Shown: positions 11,401 through 23,933 of the stretch, in pieces
Layout of the letters: the number at the start of each line of letters is the position of its first letter
Numbering within the stretch: the first letter of the stretch is position 1
Origin: Balaenoptera acutorostrata
Taxonomy: Eukaryota; Chordata; Mammalia; Artiodactyla; Balaenopteridae
DNA length: 64,000 nt
Reading direction: 5' to 3'
Assembly (NCBI RefSeq): GCF_949987535.1
Contig: NC_080081.1
Coordinates: forward strand, 49,000,153 to 49,064,152
Notes under the pieces: model-generated
What the model saw: only the letters and a program-made list of their open reading frames with translations
Database searches by the model: none
Told to the model about the DNA's origin: nothing
Made by a program: the position numbers and the translations under genes

Positions 11401-14399
11401 ATCTTCAGTAGTTAAGAAAATATGTAGATTAAGAGTCTGATAAATAAAACATATGGTCAAATATATTTAGTGACTTATAAAGGCACAGTGTTCCTGCAGA
11501 AGATTTAATGTATTTATTCTTCATTTTCGAGAAAGATGGATTAGATATAGATTGTTATAGAGGAAAATTATATAGTAAATATATTCAAAACATGTATGTG
11601 TACACAGATAAATGTTGAATCTCAATAAATACACTTAATTTATACTTGTTTGGATCAGTTCTTCAGGTTTTTTGTTTTTTTTGTTTTTTTTTTTTTTTTT
11701 GCAATTCCATCAATTTGACTTCACAACACAATTAATTTGACTTGGTTAAAGTGTAGAATTATTATTTATCATTTAAAAAAAATAAAATTCCAGGAAAGAG
11801 TCAAAGTTGCATAACAATATTTTGCTGATATTTACTGGTCAACAAGTATTGAAAAAAATTGTGTTTTTCCTAACTTCCTTAAGTCCATAGATTAAAAAAA
11901 AAAAAAAAAAGATTCTAAAATGATTTAAAAAACAAGTAAAATTTTGGTGATATTGGAAACCAAGTTTAGAAGATGTCAAAGTAAAATAGGACAAAAAGCC
12001 CTATCTAATACAAAGTAAAGTTTACCTATTTCTTCCTCTTAATTATATCACTTTTAAAATGCTGTCACTGGTTCATTCTCTCATAGTATAGAAACAAGTT
12101 TGTCTCAAGTTGTATACGTATGGAGACTTTGGACATATCATTTTGTTTTCTCCCTCTCTCATAAAATGATGGGTAATGGGGTTACTTATAGATAGTATTG
12201 AACATTGTTCCCCTCATGGGTTAAGTGCAGCAAGTGGGAAGGAAGAGAAAAAAGTGCAATGAAATGCTCATGGACCCTGCCAGCACGCTAAATTATTATA
12301 ATTGGGGAGGTGTATACTAGTGCAGACCTTTGGGGGCTCCCAGGAGCAGAAGTTTTATCTTGATTAGAGTACTATTAGCACTGCATTAATGAATCCTGGC
12401 TACATGCATATAGCAAGATGTGGCTTTAAAAGTTGGGTTGTAACAATATGGGACATATTCACTAATTAAAAAAAAAAAAATTTCTTTGCTATGAGTCATC
12501 CTGGCCCTCATGTTGTTGTAGAGTAATTGATATCACTGTAATGGATGCTGTGAAGCTCAGGCTCTCTTCCTTTTCTCTTCATTTCTAAAACAAGCATAGT
12601 TGTTACCAGTGAGTATGAGCTTTGTGAGCAAGGATGCCAGGACCTTATGATGATGAAGCTCATTAGTGCATCATCTTTAACATCACCTCAGCTGTGGTAA
12701 CTTGAATTACTAAATTTTCCCCTTCTAAATTCAAGTCACTCCTTTATCTTTATTAATCTTTTCCCTAAAACTTGGATCCTTATCATTAACACATTCTATT
12801 TTAAATGCCAAGCATTAGGTAAGAAGTGTGTACATATGATTCTAGGTAAGTATATGTTAAAATATTCAAATATTAGAATTCGACCATTATGAAGTCGCTT
12901 ATCAAATTCCTTGCTGTTTGTACAAGGATCTGGCATCATATGGATGAATCACATCTTCTATTGTCAATCAACAGTCTGTCTGTAGATGGATTTGACAAAA
13001 GCTGCAACTAAAGGAAGATTCTTGACTGGCAGCAGAGAAATTGCCCAGAACCACTACAGAAACCCCACTGTTATTTGAAACTTGACTGCCCAAAACTGAT
13101 TGGGTTGTCACTGGTATTTCCCCTCAAGGGCAGAGCCTCATAACTAAATTTATATTTTAAAGAGCCAATATTAGAAAACCAGGAAACACTGAATTCAGTC
13201 TCTTAATTATGTCTTAATGCTAGTAAAGCCATGTTATGCTCTGGGGGACAGCAATATCAATTTCAGTCTAGAGGAAAATGTAAAATGGGAGCAAGCAAAA
13301 GTGGTTGAAGTACAAATATAAAAGTAAGGGATCTATTTTTAAATGTGAAAATGACAGCAAATATTAAATTAAAAGGACATTTTACACTGGCAAAATATAT
13401 AATTTACTGAAATTCTTAGAGCTCATTGAAAAATCACAAACCTGTGAGTGAAAATGAAAGAAATTATACCATTAAATAAACTTTCTAGAATACTACTAAG
13501 CAAATTATCAGCAAACAAGATATTAAGACATTGGCAAGATGGTGGGTAGTCACATTTTAAATGGGAGCTGTTGATTCAGTTTTTATGGCTTTAAAAGAAT
13601 TATTAGAGGGGTTTCCTTTAAGCTGCTTTGACTTGCATCTTTCTAAGTATACTAATTTTACATCCTTTTCTTGCCTCAGTGCAGTTTTACCATCCCATGC
13701 AGGGGTCCGTATTTAAGGCAGTGGGTAGAAGGAGTCACAGTAGGTTGGAAAAGCTCACGATCCATTTCCACAGCTTAGCCTGGGGTGAAGTATAGTTATC
13801 CTGTGAGATACTACAGAGGAAATTCAGAAGCAGAATGATTTTCTTTAGAAAGGAGAAAATGGCAGGATGTTCTTCACACTGTTTTTAGGCCATTCATTGG
13901 GAATGTGTTTATAAAACAGTATGAGAAACTTGCATGAACGATTTGGGTAAGAGAGAAAGAAATAGAGTGATACCTCTCTGGAACAATTGACTAGGTTATT
14001 TTCATAATGCTGGGGCACAAAATATAAAGGGTAAATGTTATGGATTGAATTTAAATCAAGAGCCAATTTTTATCTCAGCTCCTTTTCAATAGGAGTTGTA
14101 GATAAAATTTACTTTCCCCCTACTGCATTATAGTTTTGCCTTCTTGTTGCTCTCAGCTCACTTTTTCAGTTTATTAATTTATTTTTAAGTTTCTTACTTA
14201 AAAAAATGTACACCAAAAAACAAAATAAAGGTATAAAATGTCATAAACACCATCAGTAGGATGTCAACATGACACCAAACAGCATAATATATTGTTAAGA
14301 TGAGTGTTCAATCTGGTGACTAAAATTTCTAGACGTTTGGTATTTTCATAGAAGAGAAAAATGCAAGCACTTTTCCATTTTATTACCACCTTCTTCAGA
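8413..14399. other. Long AT-rich stretch without recognised genes
   Basis: Six kilobases without a recognisable exon or young repeat. Small points: a perfect 18-base palindrome at 9472-9489, a MIR/L2-like tail 'aagtgcctggcatataataag' near 9527, T runs at 9588-9600 and about 11670-11700, and A runs near 11893 and 12468. The open frames of 60-90 codons are unremarkable and match nothing I know. Confidence 0.55.
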
Positions 14400-14570
14400 C
14401 AAATAATGATTACTTTGAATTCATTTCATTTTGCCAGAGTGGGAATAGAACGCCTGGCATAGAAGGAATTCCACCTCGCAAAGCTCCTACAGTGGAAGAG
14501 AAAAGCATGTGTTTGATAAAACTGAGCAAAGTCCAATGTTCCAGGTTGTAGAGAATTTAAGGTACCTTGT

Positions 14571-14965
14571 GTTGGGGACACCATCCTCCATGAGCCCTGA
14601 GCATGTCTGCCCATTCTTGCTGAGTGCTCCAGATTACAAGGCTTATGCTTGTCACTAGGTCACTAAATAGGTCACAGTGATCAAAGTGTGCCTATCAGGT
14701 CACACTCAATCCCAGGCAAGGTAGATGTGTCTGCTGCTTGTGCAAACAGTGCTGGGTTCTTGGACTTGAGTTTCTTTCCTTTAACACAATTCACTCTTTA
14801 TGTAGGTATCATCTGCTCCTTTTTGTCCTCTCCAGGAATTGAGCCTAGAGAAACTGGCCCAAATTTGCTGACCCTCTGGCAACTGCTTCTGTTGTGAGTA
14901 ATAAAACCTTTAATCTCTGATCCATCAATCCTGTGTCTTCTCTCAGCATTCAGAAAGCTGTAACA
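14571..14965 (+). repeat. Possible solo LTR
   Basis: The segment starts TGTTGGGGACACC and could end ...GCTGTAACA, which fits the TG...CA ends of a retroviral LTR. A candidate polyadenylation signal (AATAAA at about 14901) lies near the 3' end, followed by a pyrimidine-rich U5-like stretch. Flanking duplications are not clear, and I cannot name the family. No retroviral gene flanks it. It could equally be unique DNA with a chance match. Confidence 0.35.
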
Positions 14966-15029
14966 AACTAAGTTGTTAGCTTGCAACCAAAGTAAAATCT
15001 AGACTTTTTCCAGCTCTTGAAATGTTAGA

Positions 15030-15460
15030 GATTCAAAGGTGAAAATAGAAAATGTATTCATAGAAATGTCTGGTCGATCTCGATATAAATATTGGAATCA
15101 CACGTACATAGGTAGAAACTGAAGTTGTGGGCATAAAGAGAGAATAGAGTCATAAGAGTATAGGCTAGAGTTTGGGTTTTGGGTAATGCCAATAAACACA
15201 GGTTTGCTAGAAGAGCATGGGCCCGGACAAAGACAAGAAGAGAGAGACCAGAGAGGTAGGAAGTTAAACAAGAGAATACTGTGTCATAGAAGTCAAGAGA
15301 AGGGAATTTTTCAACAAAGGTAAATATTCAACACTGTTGAGAGATAAGTAACATATGAGTAAAACCCCCATTGGATTTAATGAGATGAGGAAGAGAGATA
15401 CAGAGAGTTACTAGAAGGGAGGGGTTGAATAAAGGCTTATTAAAATACTGGGGAAGGATC
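15030..15460 (-). repeat. Antisense L2 fragment from the RT region
   Basis: Read on the minus strand, the block follows the L2 segment that encodes the palm of the reverse transcriptase. The plus-strand phrases 'gagagaccagagaggtagga', 'ctgtgtcatagaagtcaag', 'caacactgttgagagataag' and 'cccattggatttaatga' line up in the correct order. Indels and substitutions abolish the frame. It belongs to the same family as the L2 at 62.2-63.65 kb but in the opposite orientation. Confidence 0.6.
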
Positions 15461-15957
15461 TATGGACAAGTTGTGGTTGAAGACACCAAGGGAACACATA
15501 ACCTATTCTCTAGAAGGCAGGATAGGATGTCATGGGATGAGGAAACATAGATCCATGGGAGTGCATGGATACATTGAAAGCACAGGTGAAGGGAATTCCT
15601 CATGTAGAAGGAGGAACAACCTGTCCATTATTACAGGAAGGAAGGAAAACAAGATGGGTGTGATATTATAAGATTTAACATTTGTTAGCTGGAAGATTTT
15701 TTAATGGCTTCATTTTCTCTAGGAATAGAGTCAAAACATGAATTGATATGTACTGGGCCTTAAAGTCTGCATCAAGTTTTAAAAACATGTTTTGATAGAA
15801 CATGAGTGAGTCAATCAGAGAGTTAGAGGAGCACAGTTAGACAGTGTTGAAGGCCCTTTTCAAGATCATGGCTTTGTAGTACAATTTCATGGGTGACTTT
15901 GTTCACAGCATTTAGCTTTGAAGGTAGAGGAACTTAGCATATGGCTGGGTTTAGCAA
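15461..15957. other. Unannotated purine-rich DNA
   Basis: There is no convincing gene. A 69-codon plus-strand frame at 15462-15671 has no similarity that I recognise. The block may be further decayed L2 sequence continuing from the preceding fragment. Confidence 0.45.
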
Positions 15958-16140
15958 AGGCAGTGGTTTTCAACCATGGGTTGTACATTAGCATCATGCT
16001 AGTAATTTTTGAAAATCCTAATGCCTAGGACACATCTCAGACCAATTAAATGTGAATCTTTACAGATGAGACTCAGAAATTATATCTTTATAACTTCCTA
16101 GATGATTTGAATGGGAAAGCAAAGTTGAGAATCACTGACA
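15958..16140 (+). mobile_element. MER5A-type non-autonomous DNA transposon (hAT-Charlie)
   Basis: The element begins 'cagtggttttcaaccatgg' and ends 'gttgagaatcactg', the inverted termini typical of MER5A. Inside, 'aatgcctaggacacatctc' and 'gaccaattaaatgtgaatc' match the family core. At about 180 bases it is full length. It carries no coding capacity and depended on a hAT transposase in trans. Confidence 0.8.
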
Positions 16141-16439
16141 AAAAGAATGAAAGAGGTAAAGTTTAAAGGTGAGAGGTATAAGTTTCGTTGCATGTTAACA
16201 GGTAAGTCATTTGAATCTTTGGTTTCTCTGAGTGGAAGCCCTAAATGAACCCTCAAAGTGTCTTTTGCAGACAGGAAGCAGTCAACCAGTGATCTTGCTT
16301 TGCAGCCAGGCTAATAAAACCAAACAAGGAATCCTACTAAACTTTTTGTCAGAAACAAAACTAACAGGACCCTTCAAAATAAATCTTTAATATTCACCAC
16401 AATAATTTATAGTTTTAACTTATGAGTTATTTTCTTGCT

Positions 16440-16665
16440 ACAGTCACCACCAGGGGCAGGGAGGTGTGGGGATGGGGAGAAGTTGGTCAAGAGGTACAAA
16501 GTTTCAATTATGTAGGATAAATAAGTTCTAGAGATCTAATTAACAGCACGGTGTCTGTAGTTAATAATACTGTACTGTACAATGAAAATTTGCTAAGACA
16601 GTAGATCTCAGATGTTCTCACCACAAATCAAAACAAAACAAAACAAAACAAAAGGTAAGTATACA
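16440..16665 (+). repeat. L1MA-like 3' end with (CAAAA)n tail
   Basis: The order 'gggatggggagaagttggtc', 'gtacaaagtttcaattatg', 'agttctagagatctaatta', 'ttaataatactgtactgta' and 'gctaagacagtagatctca' is that of an old L1 3'UTR in sense. It ends in a (CAAAA)n tract at about 16627-16653. It is 5'-truncated and I did not resolve a target duplication. Confidence 0.75.
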
Positions 16666-17404
16666 AGGAGATGGATAACCTTAAATATACACAATTTTTA
16701 TTTTTTAAAAAAAGTACAAAAATAAACCCTGCATAATATTGAATTTAAAATGGATAGAATGATTCTTTTTTTCAGGTATCATGCAAACAGAATGAATAAT
16801 CATTGCATATTTGATCCTACACATCACTTGAAAATATTGTATTTTGACACATTTTGATCTGAGAACATCCACAACAATGTGGAACACATTTCCCCTCATA
16901 TATCTTGCTTTAAGCCCACTGGAATCATTAGATTCTATTTACTCAGGGTTAGATACTGCTGTTACAGCACAAGTATCATTGACATGAATCTTATTAGGTC
17001 AATCTAAACTTACTTAATTTTTTGAATAATTTCATTATCAAATAAATTTTTCATTGAACCACCATTTTAAAGAAAAAAAGCCCATTTAACTGATTATATT
17101 TTTAATTGGGTTAATTTCAATTACTTTTTGCTTTCAAACATATTGTTGCAAAAATTTTTTAAAATGTTCCAGTTTTCTACTTGACTAAGTATAATGTGGT
17201 AAACAAATAATCCAATATCTTTCTGACAATCTCATGTCCCTAGAGTGACTGAAGATTATACTTCAGACTATCAATTTTAATTGTACAATATTACAAAACT
17301 AGAACATCGGAGGGTATTGTATTAGCCACAAGCTACATCTAAAGTTTCTTTTTGTTTTGTCTTTTGTTTTTAGTTAAAATATAAGTCATGATACTTGTTT
17401 ATTT

Positions 17405-17990
17405 TCTTATCATCCAAGAAGAGCCAAGACAATTCCACTCCTAGATATGTACACAAGAGAAATGAAAATATATCCACACTAAAAGTTGTACACAAATGTT
17501 TATAACAGCATCCTAATAGTCAAAAAGTGGAAACAACTCAAATGCCCATCAACTGATCAACAGATAAGCAATTTGTGGTGGCCATACAATGGAATATTAT
17601 TTGACAATTAAATAAACGATGTATTGATATATGCTATAATACAATATGCATGAACCTTGAAAACATGCTGAATAAAAAAAAAAAGCCAGTCACAAAAGAC
17701 CATGTATTGCATAATTCCACTTACATGCAATGTATAAAATATTGAAATCCATAGAGGTTGAAAGTAGATTAGGGGTTAACTAGGGAAGGCAGGTTGAGGA
17801 ATTGGGAGAAAATGGAGGGTGACTGCTAATGGATATGGGGTTTCTGTGTGGGATGATGAAAATGTTCTAATATTAGTGCTGATTGCATTACTGAATATAC
17901 AAAAAAATACTGACTTGCACAATTCAAAAGGGTGAATCTTATGATATGTAAATTACATCTCAATAAAGCTGTGATTAAAGAAGAGACAGG
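17405..17990 (+). repeat. Old L1 ORF2 end and 3'UTR
   Basis: Phrases follow the end of L1 ORF2: 'caattccactcctagatat', 'atgtttataacagcatcct', 'tcaactgatcaacagataag', 'tacaatggaatattatttg'. The 3'UTR follows with a terminal 'gtaaattacatctcaataaagctg' region that holds a polyadenylation signal near 17961. Stops and frameshifts are dense. This is an L1M-type relic older than the 24-31 kb copy. Confidence 0.75.
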
Positions 17991-19121
17991 TAGTTTTAAA
18001 AATTATTGAGGATTTTTGTTAAAGTTTAATTCTAAAGAGATATATTTTCTTCTTTTTCTCTTTTTATTATAGCTAGAGTAGATTATAGTTCCCCCAAATG
18101 CTGAATTTTTAAAACATTCTTTGATGTACTACTCCTAAATTTGCTTCTGACTCATCCGTTACTCAGTACTTCAGCTTTTCTCTACCAATAACTGCAGTCT
18201 TGTGAATCACTTTTCTAAGATTTGTTTCTGTCTTTCTTTTAAACATAGTCTTCTGAAGCTGTTGTACATGGTTTAGTGATAAAATTTCGTAAATTTTTAT
18301 TACACAACTATAGATTTGCTATTGTAAGTACTACATTTCCCAGGTTTCTCTATAAATAAGTAATTCTCTCATCTTTTACTTTTGAAATATATTTTGAGGA
18401 ATCTGTGTCTTTACTAAAGAATAAGCATAAAGCCCTGAAAGATCTTATTCAAATAGAAATAACAGAATTAAAAATGTTGCATTCCAAATTTATGATTAAA
18501 TGCAAATGCCTCATTAAAAAGCAAATCCTTCATTTAAAGTTGTTCAGTGGAATGGGACTCAAAATATGCAATCTGGTTAAATATAATATGCTGAAAAATC
18601 ATATTCAAAAATAATTAATGGGCTTAGAGAAATGTTAGATCAATCTGCTTCTACCTCTAAATTTCTAGTAAGCTAGTGACTTCGTTTACACAAAACCTTC
18701 TTATCGACAGAAATTCCTTGCTTATCTTAATCTATTTCCATCATTTTCTGGAAAAATATGGTTAAATTTTTATCTCATCTGGGATACCTTTACAGATAAA
18801 CCTGTCTTCAAGAAGTCCTGATATTATACCATTTAAAAACTGAAACATACCATTTGTGTGTTACACATTTGAACCTCACAATATCTTCTTTGTAATGGTT
18901 CTCAAGTTATTTCATGTTATATACTTTGTCTTATAATTAGATTTTCAGTATTTCAATGGCATGTCTATGTGTCTGATTTGTTATATATTTTAGAGTGTAT
19001 AGACATAAAATGGCCATTATACACACACTGGATTATTTACAAGGCAGATATATATATATAAATAAATTATATTAAAATAACACGTTTATCATAATATATT
19101 TTGTCTCCTACCTCCCTTGCC
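17991..19121. other. AT-rich unannotated DNA
   Basis: No gene or datable repeat is visible. A short TA dinucleotide run occurs at about 19050-19062. Confidence 0.55.
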
Positions 19122-19190
19122 ACTTCCTCAGTATTTCCTTTGTAACTATTGCCCTTCTAATAATAGTAACAAAGGAAACACTGAGGAAGT
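19122..19190. other. Near-perfect hairpin (29-bp arms, 11-base loop)
   Basis: The left arm is 19122-19150, the loop 19151-19161 and the right arm 19162-19190. Twenty-seven of 29 positions pair by Watson-Crick; the exceptions are one A/C and one A/A mismatch. Pairing does not extend past the arms. The size and near-perfect pairing fit either a pre-miRNA-like fold or a small inverted repeat such as a MITE remnant. The structure is seen directly in the sequence; any transcription or processing is inference. Confidence 0.75.
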
Positions 19191-20024
19191 ATAAATGGTA
19201 TGTGGCTGCAGAAAAGGAGGTTTTCTGTATAATCATAATCTACTTTGTCAAAAACTGAGGGAAAGTCAGAGAGAAGCAACACCAAAAAAATGAATTTTAG
19301 CTTTGACAATATCAAAATTGTCATTAATAAGTGTAATTTTGCCATTGCGGAAATAGAGCCATGGTAGAGCTGCTTAGGGAAAAAAACAGCCAGTAGGAAA
19401 TTTGTAGTGCTGAGTTTCAGAGACAAATGCTGAGGGGGGAAAATATGCTGTTTATTCAGCATCCCAAACTTACATATTATTTTCTTCCTTTGAAAATCAG
19501 AGTGAACTAAGTGGAGAGAACAGGATGCCTGGCGAGCATATTGGATGGGTTGGGTTCTGCCATTGCCGACCCACCACTGTAACTGCCTTGCTTTCATTCA
19601 TTTAGTAATTCACTCCTTGGCTGAGGACTTACTTTGCCCTGTGCCTTCCTAGGTGTTGGAGCTGCTACAACATATGCCTCCGTTTGTGTCTCTTCAGCTT
19701 TTGATGAAATGGATAAGCGTTAGCTCTTGAAAGTGAGGTAGCTGTGCATTGGGAAACAAGCAGGTTCTGTAGGAGGAAGTAACGAAGATTTAGTGAAAGG
19801 GCATGTATATTTTTACAACAGGAAGAAAATGTACAGTTGGATGGGATCGTGTGTTGTAGGCTATAACTGGATTATTTTTCCAGGAAGTTTTAGTGTATAA
19901 TCCTCATCACATTTCATACTCAATGTCTTCAAATCCTGTTTGCACTTTTTATTTAAAGGGATCTTTCATCCCACTGAGTTGTTTATCCTAAAACCTCATC
20001 ATGCCTTGCATTAAGATATAATAC
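19191..20024. other. Unannotated DNA with a 146-codon minus-strand frame
   Basis: The longest minus-strand frame in the window (19157-19597) starts near a plain ATG and ends in the hairpin. Its translation is rich in Leu, Ser and Phe and matches no family I know. I see no neighbouring splice or promoter signal that supports it. An old repeat phrase similar to the one at 285-500 may lie at about 19595-19690. Confidence 0.5.
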
Positions 20025-20026
20025 TC

Positions 20027-20391
20027 TCCATGGGTATTTGTTTTTTAAATTAATTTATTTTATTTATTTATTTTTGGCTTCATTGGGTCTTCACTGCTGC
20101 ATGCAGGCTTTCTCCAGTTGTGGCGAGCAGGGGCTACTCTTCATTGCAGTGCGCATGCTTCTCATTGTGGTGGCTTCTCTTGCTGAGAAGCACAGGCCCT
20201 AGAGCACGTGGGCTTCAGTAGTTGTGGCTTGTAGGCTCTAGAGTGCAGGCTCAATAGTTGTGGCTCACAGGCTTAGTTGCTTCACGGCATGTGGGATCCC
20301 TGGACCAGGGCTTGAACCTGTGTCCCCTGCATTGGCAGGTGGATTCTTAACCACTGCACCACCAGAGAAGTCCCTCCACATGGGTTTTGTT
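20027..20391 (-). mobile_element. CHR-type tRNA-derived SINE, full length
   Basis: Read on the minus strand, the element (20374 down to 20043) starts 'gggacttctctggtggtgc'. It keeps a recognisable pol III A-box region ('tggtggtgcagtggttaag') and B box ('ggttcaagccc', about 20310-20320), runs through the long tRNA-unrelated body and ends in an A-rich TAAA-repeat tail. Imperfect duplications flank it (20027-20042 and 20375-20391, differing by an indel and a substitution). The SINE class is characteristic of whales, hippos and related artiodactyls and is the best lineage marker in the window. Confidence 0.88.
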
Positions 20392-21250
20392 CACTGCATT
20401 TAAGCACAATGACCCTTTTTATCTCACCCGTGTCCTGCCCACTATGCCACCTGCTCTCCTGGGGCAAACCTGGCTTTAAAACATCTTCCTAAAGCAGACC
20501 ATTGAGAGTATGTCACTCTACCTGGATTTTGCAATTTAATATTTTGTAATTTAAAAGTTAAAAAAGTACTGTTTAAACAAAAGTTACACCCTTAATAGGA
20601 TATCTCTTTTTCACTCTCATGGAAACTGAGATGTGCCACGTGTTCGTCTCCTACGTCAAACTCACCATGTGTTTACTTGCCTGGTTGACTGCTTCCTGTA
20701 CGTTTCCTTTACTCCATCTGGATGTTTACAATTGTTCCTTCCCCAGTAAACTACTCCAGTGAAATCTTTTCAAAGTCCTCTTTCCTGCTCCCTTCTCCTC
20801 TTGTTACATTCTCCTGCTTAAACACGGGGAGCCACAGTTACAAATGGGAGACTGCAGACAGATTTATTTCCATTAACACAACCCTCCAGTTAAAGAACAC
20901 TTCAGCGGTAAACAAGGGATTGTTTCCATAACATATCTTTTAAAGGACATTGGACCAATATTTCTTGGTATGCTGAAGGTTTTTTTCTCCCTATATTTAA
21001 TTTAGTTCTCCCATTTGATGATTCGTTACCCTCTAGTTTAAAAAAAAAGTGCTACAATCTAAATTAAAAAGAGATTCTAATTACCTCTCTTAGGAGGAAA
21101 AAAGAATCATCCAGTAATTTAAAAATATTTGAGCTATATTTTGATGTGTTAAGCAAATAGACATATATATCATTTTAATGAAACATAACAGGATGCTTTA
21201 AAACATGTTTTCCTTAAGAGAGTTCTAAGCACAGCTCCAGACAGATACGT
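20392..21250. other. Unannotated DNA
   Basis: No gene or clear repeat. The 60-70 codon frames here are unsupported. Confidence 0.5.
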
Positions 21251-21780
21251 TTTCACTTTAGTTTTAAAGGCAGAAATGACAGTGCTCTATGAATAAAAAT
21301 CAAAAGTAAATTTCCGATTCAGGGAGCCTACTTGCTGCAAACTCTTGTTCCATGGGATTTGAGATTATACATCAGGCAAACTAATAGCCTGCTGATTTCA
21401 ACCTCAGTGAGTGACAGGCGACCCGTAGTGACAAAAGATCTAAAAATATATCAGGCTTTGGCCATTAAAAGCCTTATCAGCAAGTAACAAAAATCAACAG
21501 AGCTTTAGGATTGCCAGTGCAGGGATTTAAAAAGGCTCCTAGCAAGGGAATATTACTAACCATCCTGATAATCTGTTGACATACAATGCAGGCCGCCTCT
21601 GTCACCACTTTCTGGCTGAGAGCTTTAGGTGATGAAAGGCAAAGTGGTTGGGGGTGGGCCGTCAGCATTAATACTGACAGTCTACAGAGGGGCTGGATCT
21701 GTGGCGAGGGGACATGGGCACTAAACCTGTCGCAAAGTATAGCCATGGTTCTGAAGTCAGCAGGTGTTTAGATTTGCATG
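21251..21780. other. Unique CpG-containing block, possible conserved non-coding element
   Basis: This block is less AT-rich than its surroundings and keeps several CpG dinucleotides (for example near 21316, 21420-21425, 21592, 21660 and 21704-21731). No repeat family is apparent. Two GATA-like cores lie close together ('ccttatcag' near 21472 and 'ctgataatctg' near 21564). The frames on the two strands (61 and 89 codons) show no domain. Retained CpGs in repeat-free DNA hint at constraint or a regulatory role, but conservation cannot be judged from one sequence. Confidence 0.35.
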
Positions 21781-23933
21781 TTTCTGAAAGATGGCTGTAT
21801 CTATTTTCATATTCTCTATAGCATCTTGATAGCTAATCATTAATTTTAATACTGTAAATCCTATTTAGAGTCAAAGCTTTTTCCATTAGTACAGTAAGTA
21901 ATTGGTTCTTTGTCTTGTCCCCCAAGTGCCTTTTGGCACAAAAAACTCTAAGGAAACAGAAGTACATTAAAATGTTAAGTCACTATTTGTGAATTCTAAC
22001 TATTCCCACTGAAGGGATATAAAAGTAGTGTGCCAAGGATATACTTGGGTAGAACCAGTAATTGTACAGTGTTTCCTGTTTGCATTTTCCAGGTCTGTCT
22101 CCTGATAGATTCTTTAAAGTGACACATCAGAGATCTGTTAATGGGTTGATAAATGACCAAGGTTGAAAACTGACATCTAGTTCAGTCTGTCATCTAGTGC
22201 AGAGATAATTTTCTATCCATTCTGCCAACGCAGGCACATTTCTAATGTCTTCCCAGATATAGAGTGGAGATGAGAATCAACCTATTTAGCTAAAGAAATA
22301 GAAAAAGAGAATTTGCCATCTGATGCATAGAATAAGATGCTTAGCTGGAAGGCTGAAAGGAAGAGAGAGAACTAGGGACAGTGGGTAAGACAGATGAGAA
22401 GAGAGCTGATGATAGTGGGAATATGAAACATAAACCAAAACAAACAATTAAACACCCACCAATGTAGCTACTACTAGACTCAAGGAGTCAACATACATCA
22501 TCAATAGCAGAGAATTAGTGGGGGAGCCAGTTAATGAAAGATTTTACGACACCCTTATTGGCAAGTCAGTTGCCAAAATTTTCTAAAGATAGCTTCATGA
22601 ATAGCAGTAAAGAAATCCTTGCCACATAAATAAATGTATTTTTTCCTTTTCGTTTGAGGTATTTATAGTGGCTCCACTAGTAATTTCTGTCAAGAATCTG
22701 GTCAGGAGTCATCAATCTGATGTATAGTAATGGCTGAGTGGGGAAAAATCAGTGGAATCAAATTGAGGAGTAAAACACAGAGAAACTCATGAAAAACTCC
22801 ACAAAGAATGGATAAAATACAGCTGAGGATGTCCTGATGACTCTAAATGAATTGGTGCCAGAAATAATGTCATATTCTCTCTCCATCTCCACATTAGTGT
22901 CTCTCTACCGTTACTTCCCCCCATTGCATTCTTCACCACTTTTTTCCAAAATGGACAGATCAAAGGCAATCTTAAGGGGGAAAAAGCAGTTGCATAAGGG
23001 CGGACTTCAGCCTGAATAGAGTTCACACGGTGGAGGTGAGGGGGAGAGAACCTCCCCTTGTGTCTGTCATGGTGATGACAGGGAGATAGAAGAGCTTAAA
23101 TTTTTCAGCGATGGAAGACAGCAGGGTTCCTCCTCCCCTCAGCATCATCCATCACCTTTCCCTATCTGCCCCAAAGTTTGAAATTCACTAATTCCAATTC
23201 TTTTGTTTCAAAATATCTGAAGATAGTTCTCACTTGCATTTTGGTAGATCAGCGATTGCCTCTTTCTATGTAACAGTTTATTTGATATTCAGTATTTCCA
23301 AAATTCAACTGAAATAATCCTTTGAGAAGATTTTCTCTTGGCTTTTACCCCTTATTTTGCATACCTCTTGCCATGCTAGTATTGACCTGTCTCATTCTGT
23401 GTTCTAGAGCAGGAACTATAGAAAATCAGAGAAATAATGATCTGCAACAATTTGGTTGGTAAGGGTCTAAAAAAGAAAGGTGCTTTTAGGACAGGGATGA
23501 TACAATAGAGTGTAAAACTGCTAAACATTATGTTAAAAATTTAATTTCACTTGATAACATTCGTTTGCTTGCTCCCTATACAACCTTGTTACTAGTACAG
23601 TGTAGAAAAAATTCTTTTCATGGTCACAGACTATCTGCAACTATAGTATAAGATGCGGTTGGAGTAGCAAAGCTTCAAGATGTTTTCTAGCTCTCATACC
23701 CTACTATTCTACAGCTGGTCTTAAAAAATGTGCATGTTGTTCAAAAGGAAAATAGAGAGGGAGAGTGTGCCTGGAAAATAACTCTATTTCAATGAGTGAA
23801 TATATATTATCAACTTTGAAAAAAACATTTTTCTACTGGTATTAAAATCAAAGATGAGTAGACCCTTCAGAATGCTTTGCTTTATGCTAAGAATGTAACA
23901 TAACCAAATTCCTAAGATGAAAGCTGTTTTTGC
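21781..23933. other. Unannotated DNA
   Basis: No exon, RNA gene or confident repeat. A purine-rich section near 22350-22400 could be a decayed LINE piece, but I could not fix its family. Confidence 0.5.

Noticed and set aside
19157..19597. 146-codon minus-strand open frame, the longest on that strand
   Set aside because: No domain, no supporting signal, and its end is explained by the hairpin. AT-rich DNA of 64 kb can produce one frame of this size by chance.
20275..20374. tRNA gene
   Set aside because: The A and B boxes belong to the tRNA-derived head of a SINE, with a long body and an A-rich tail and no intact tRNA fold.
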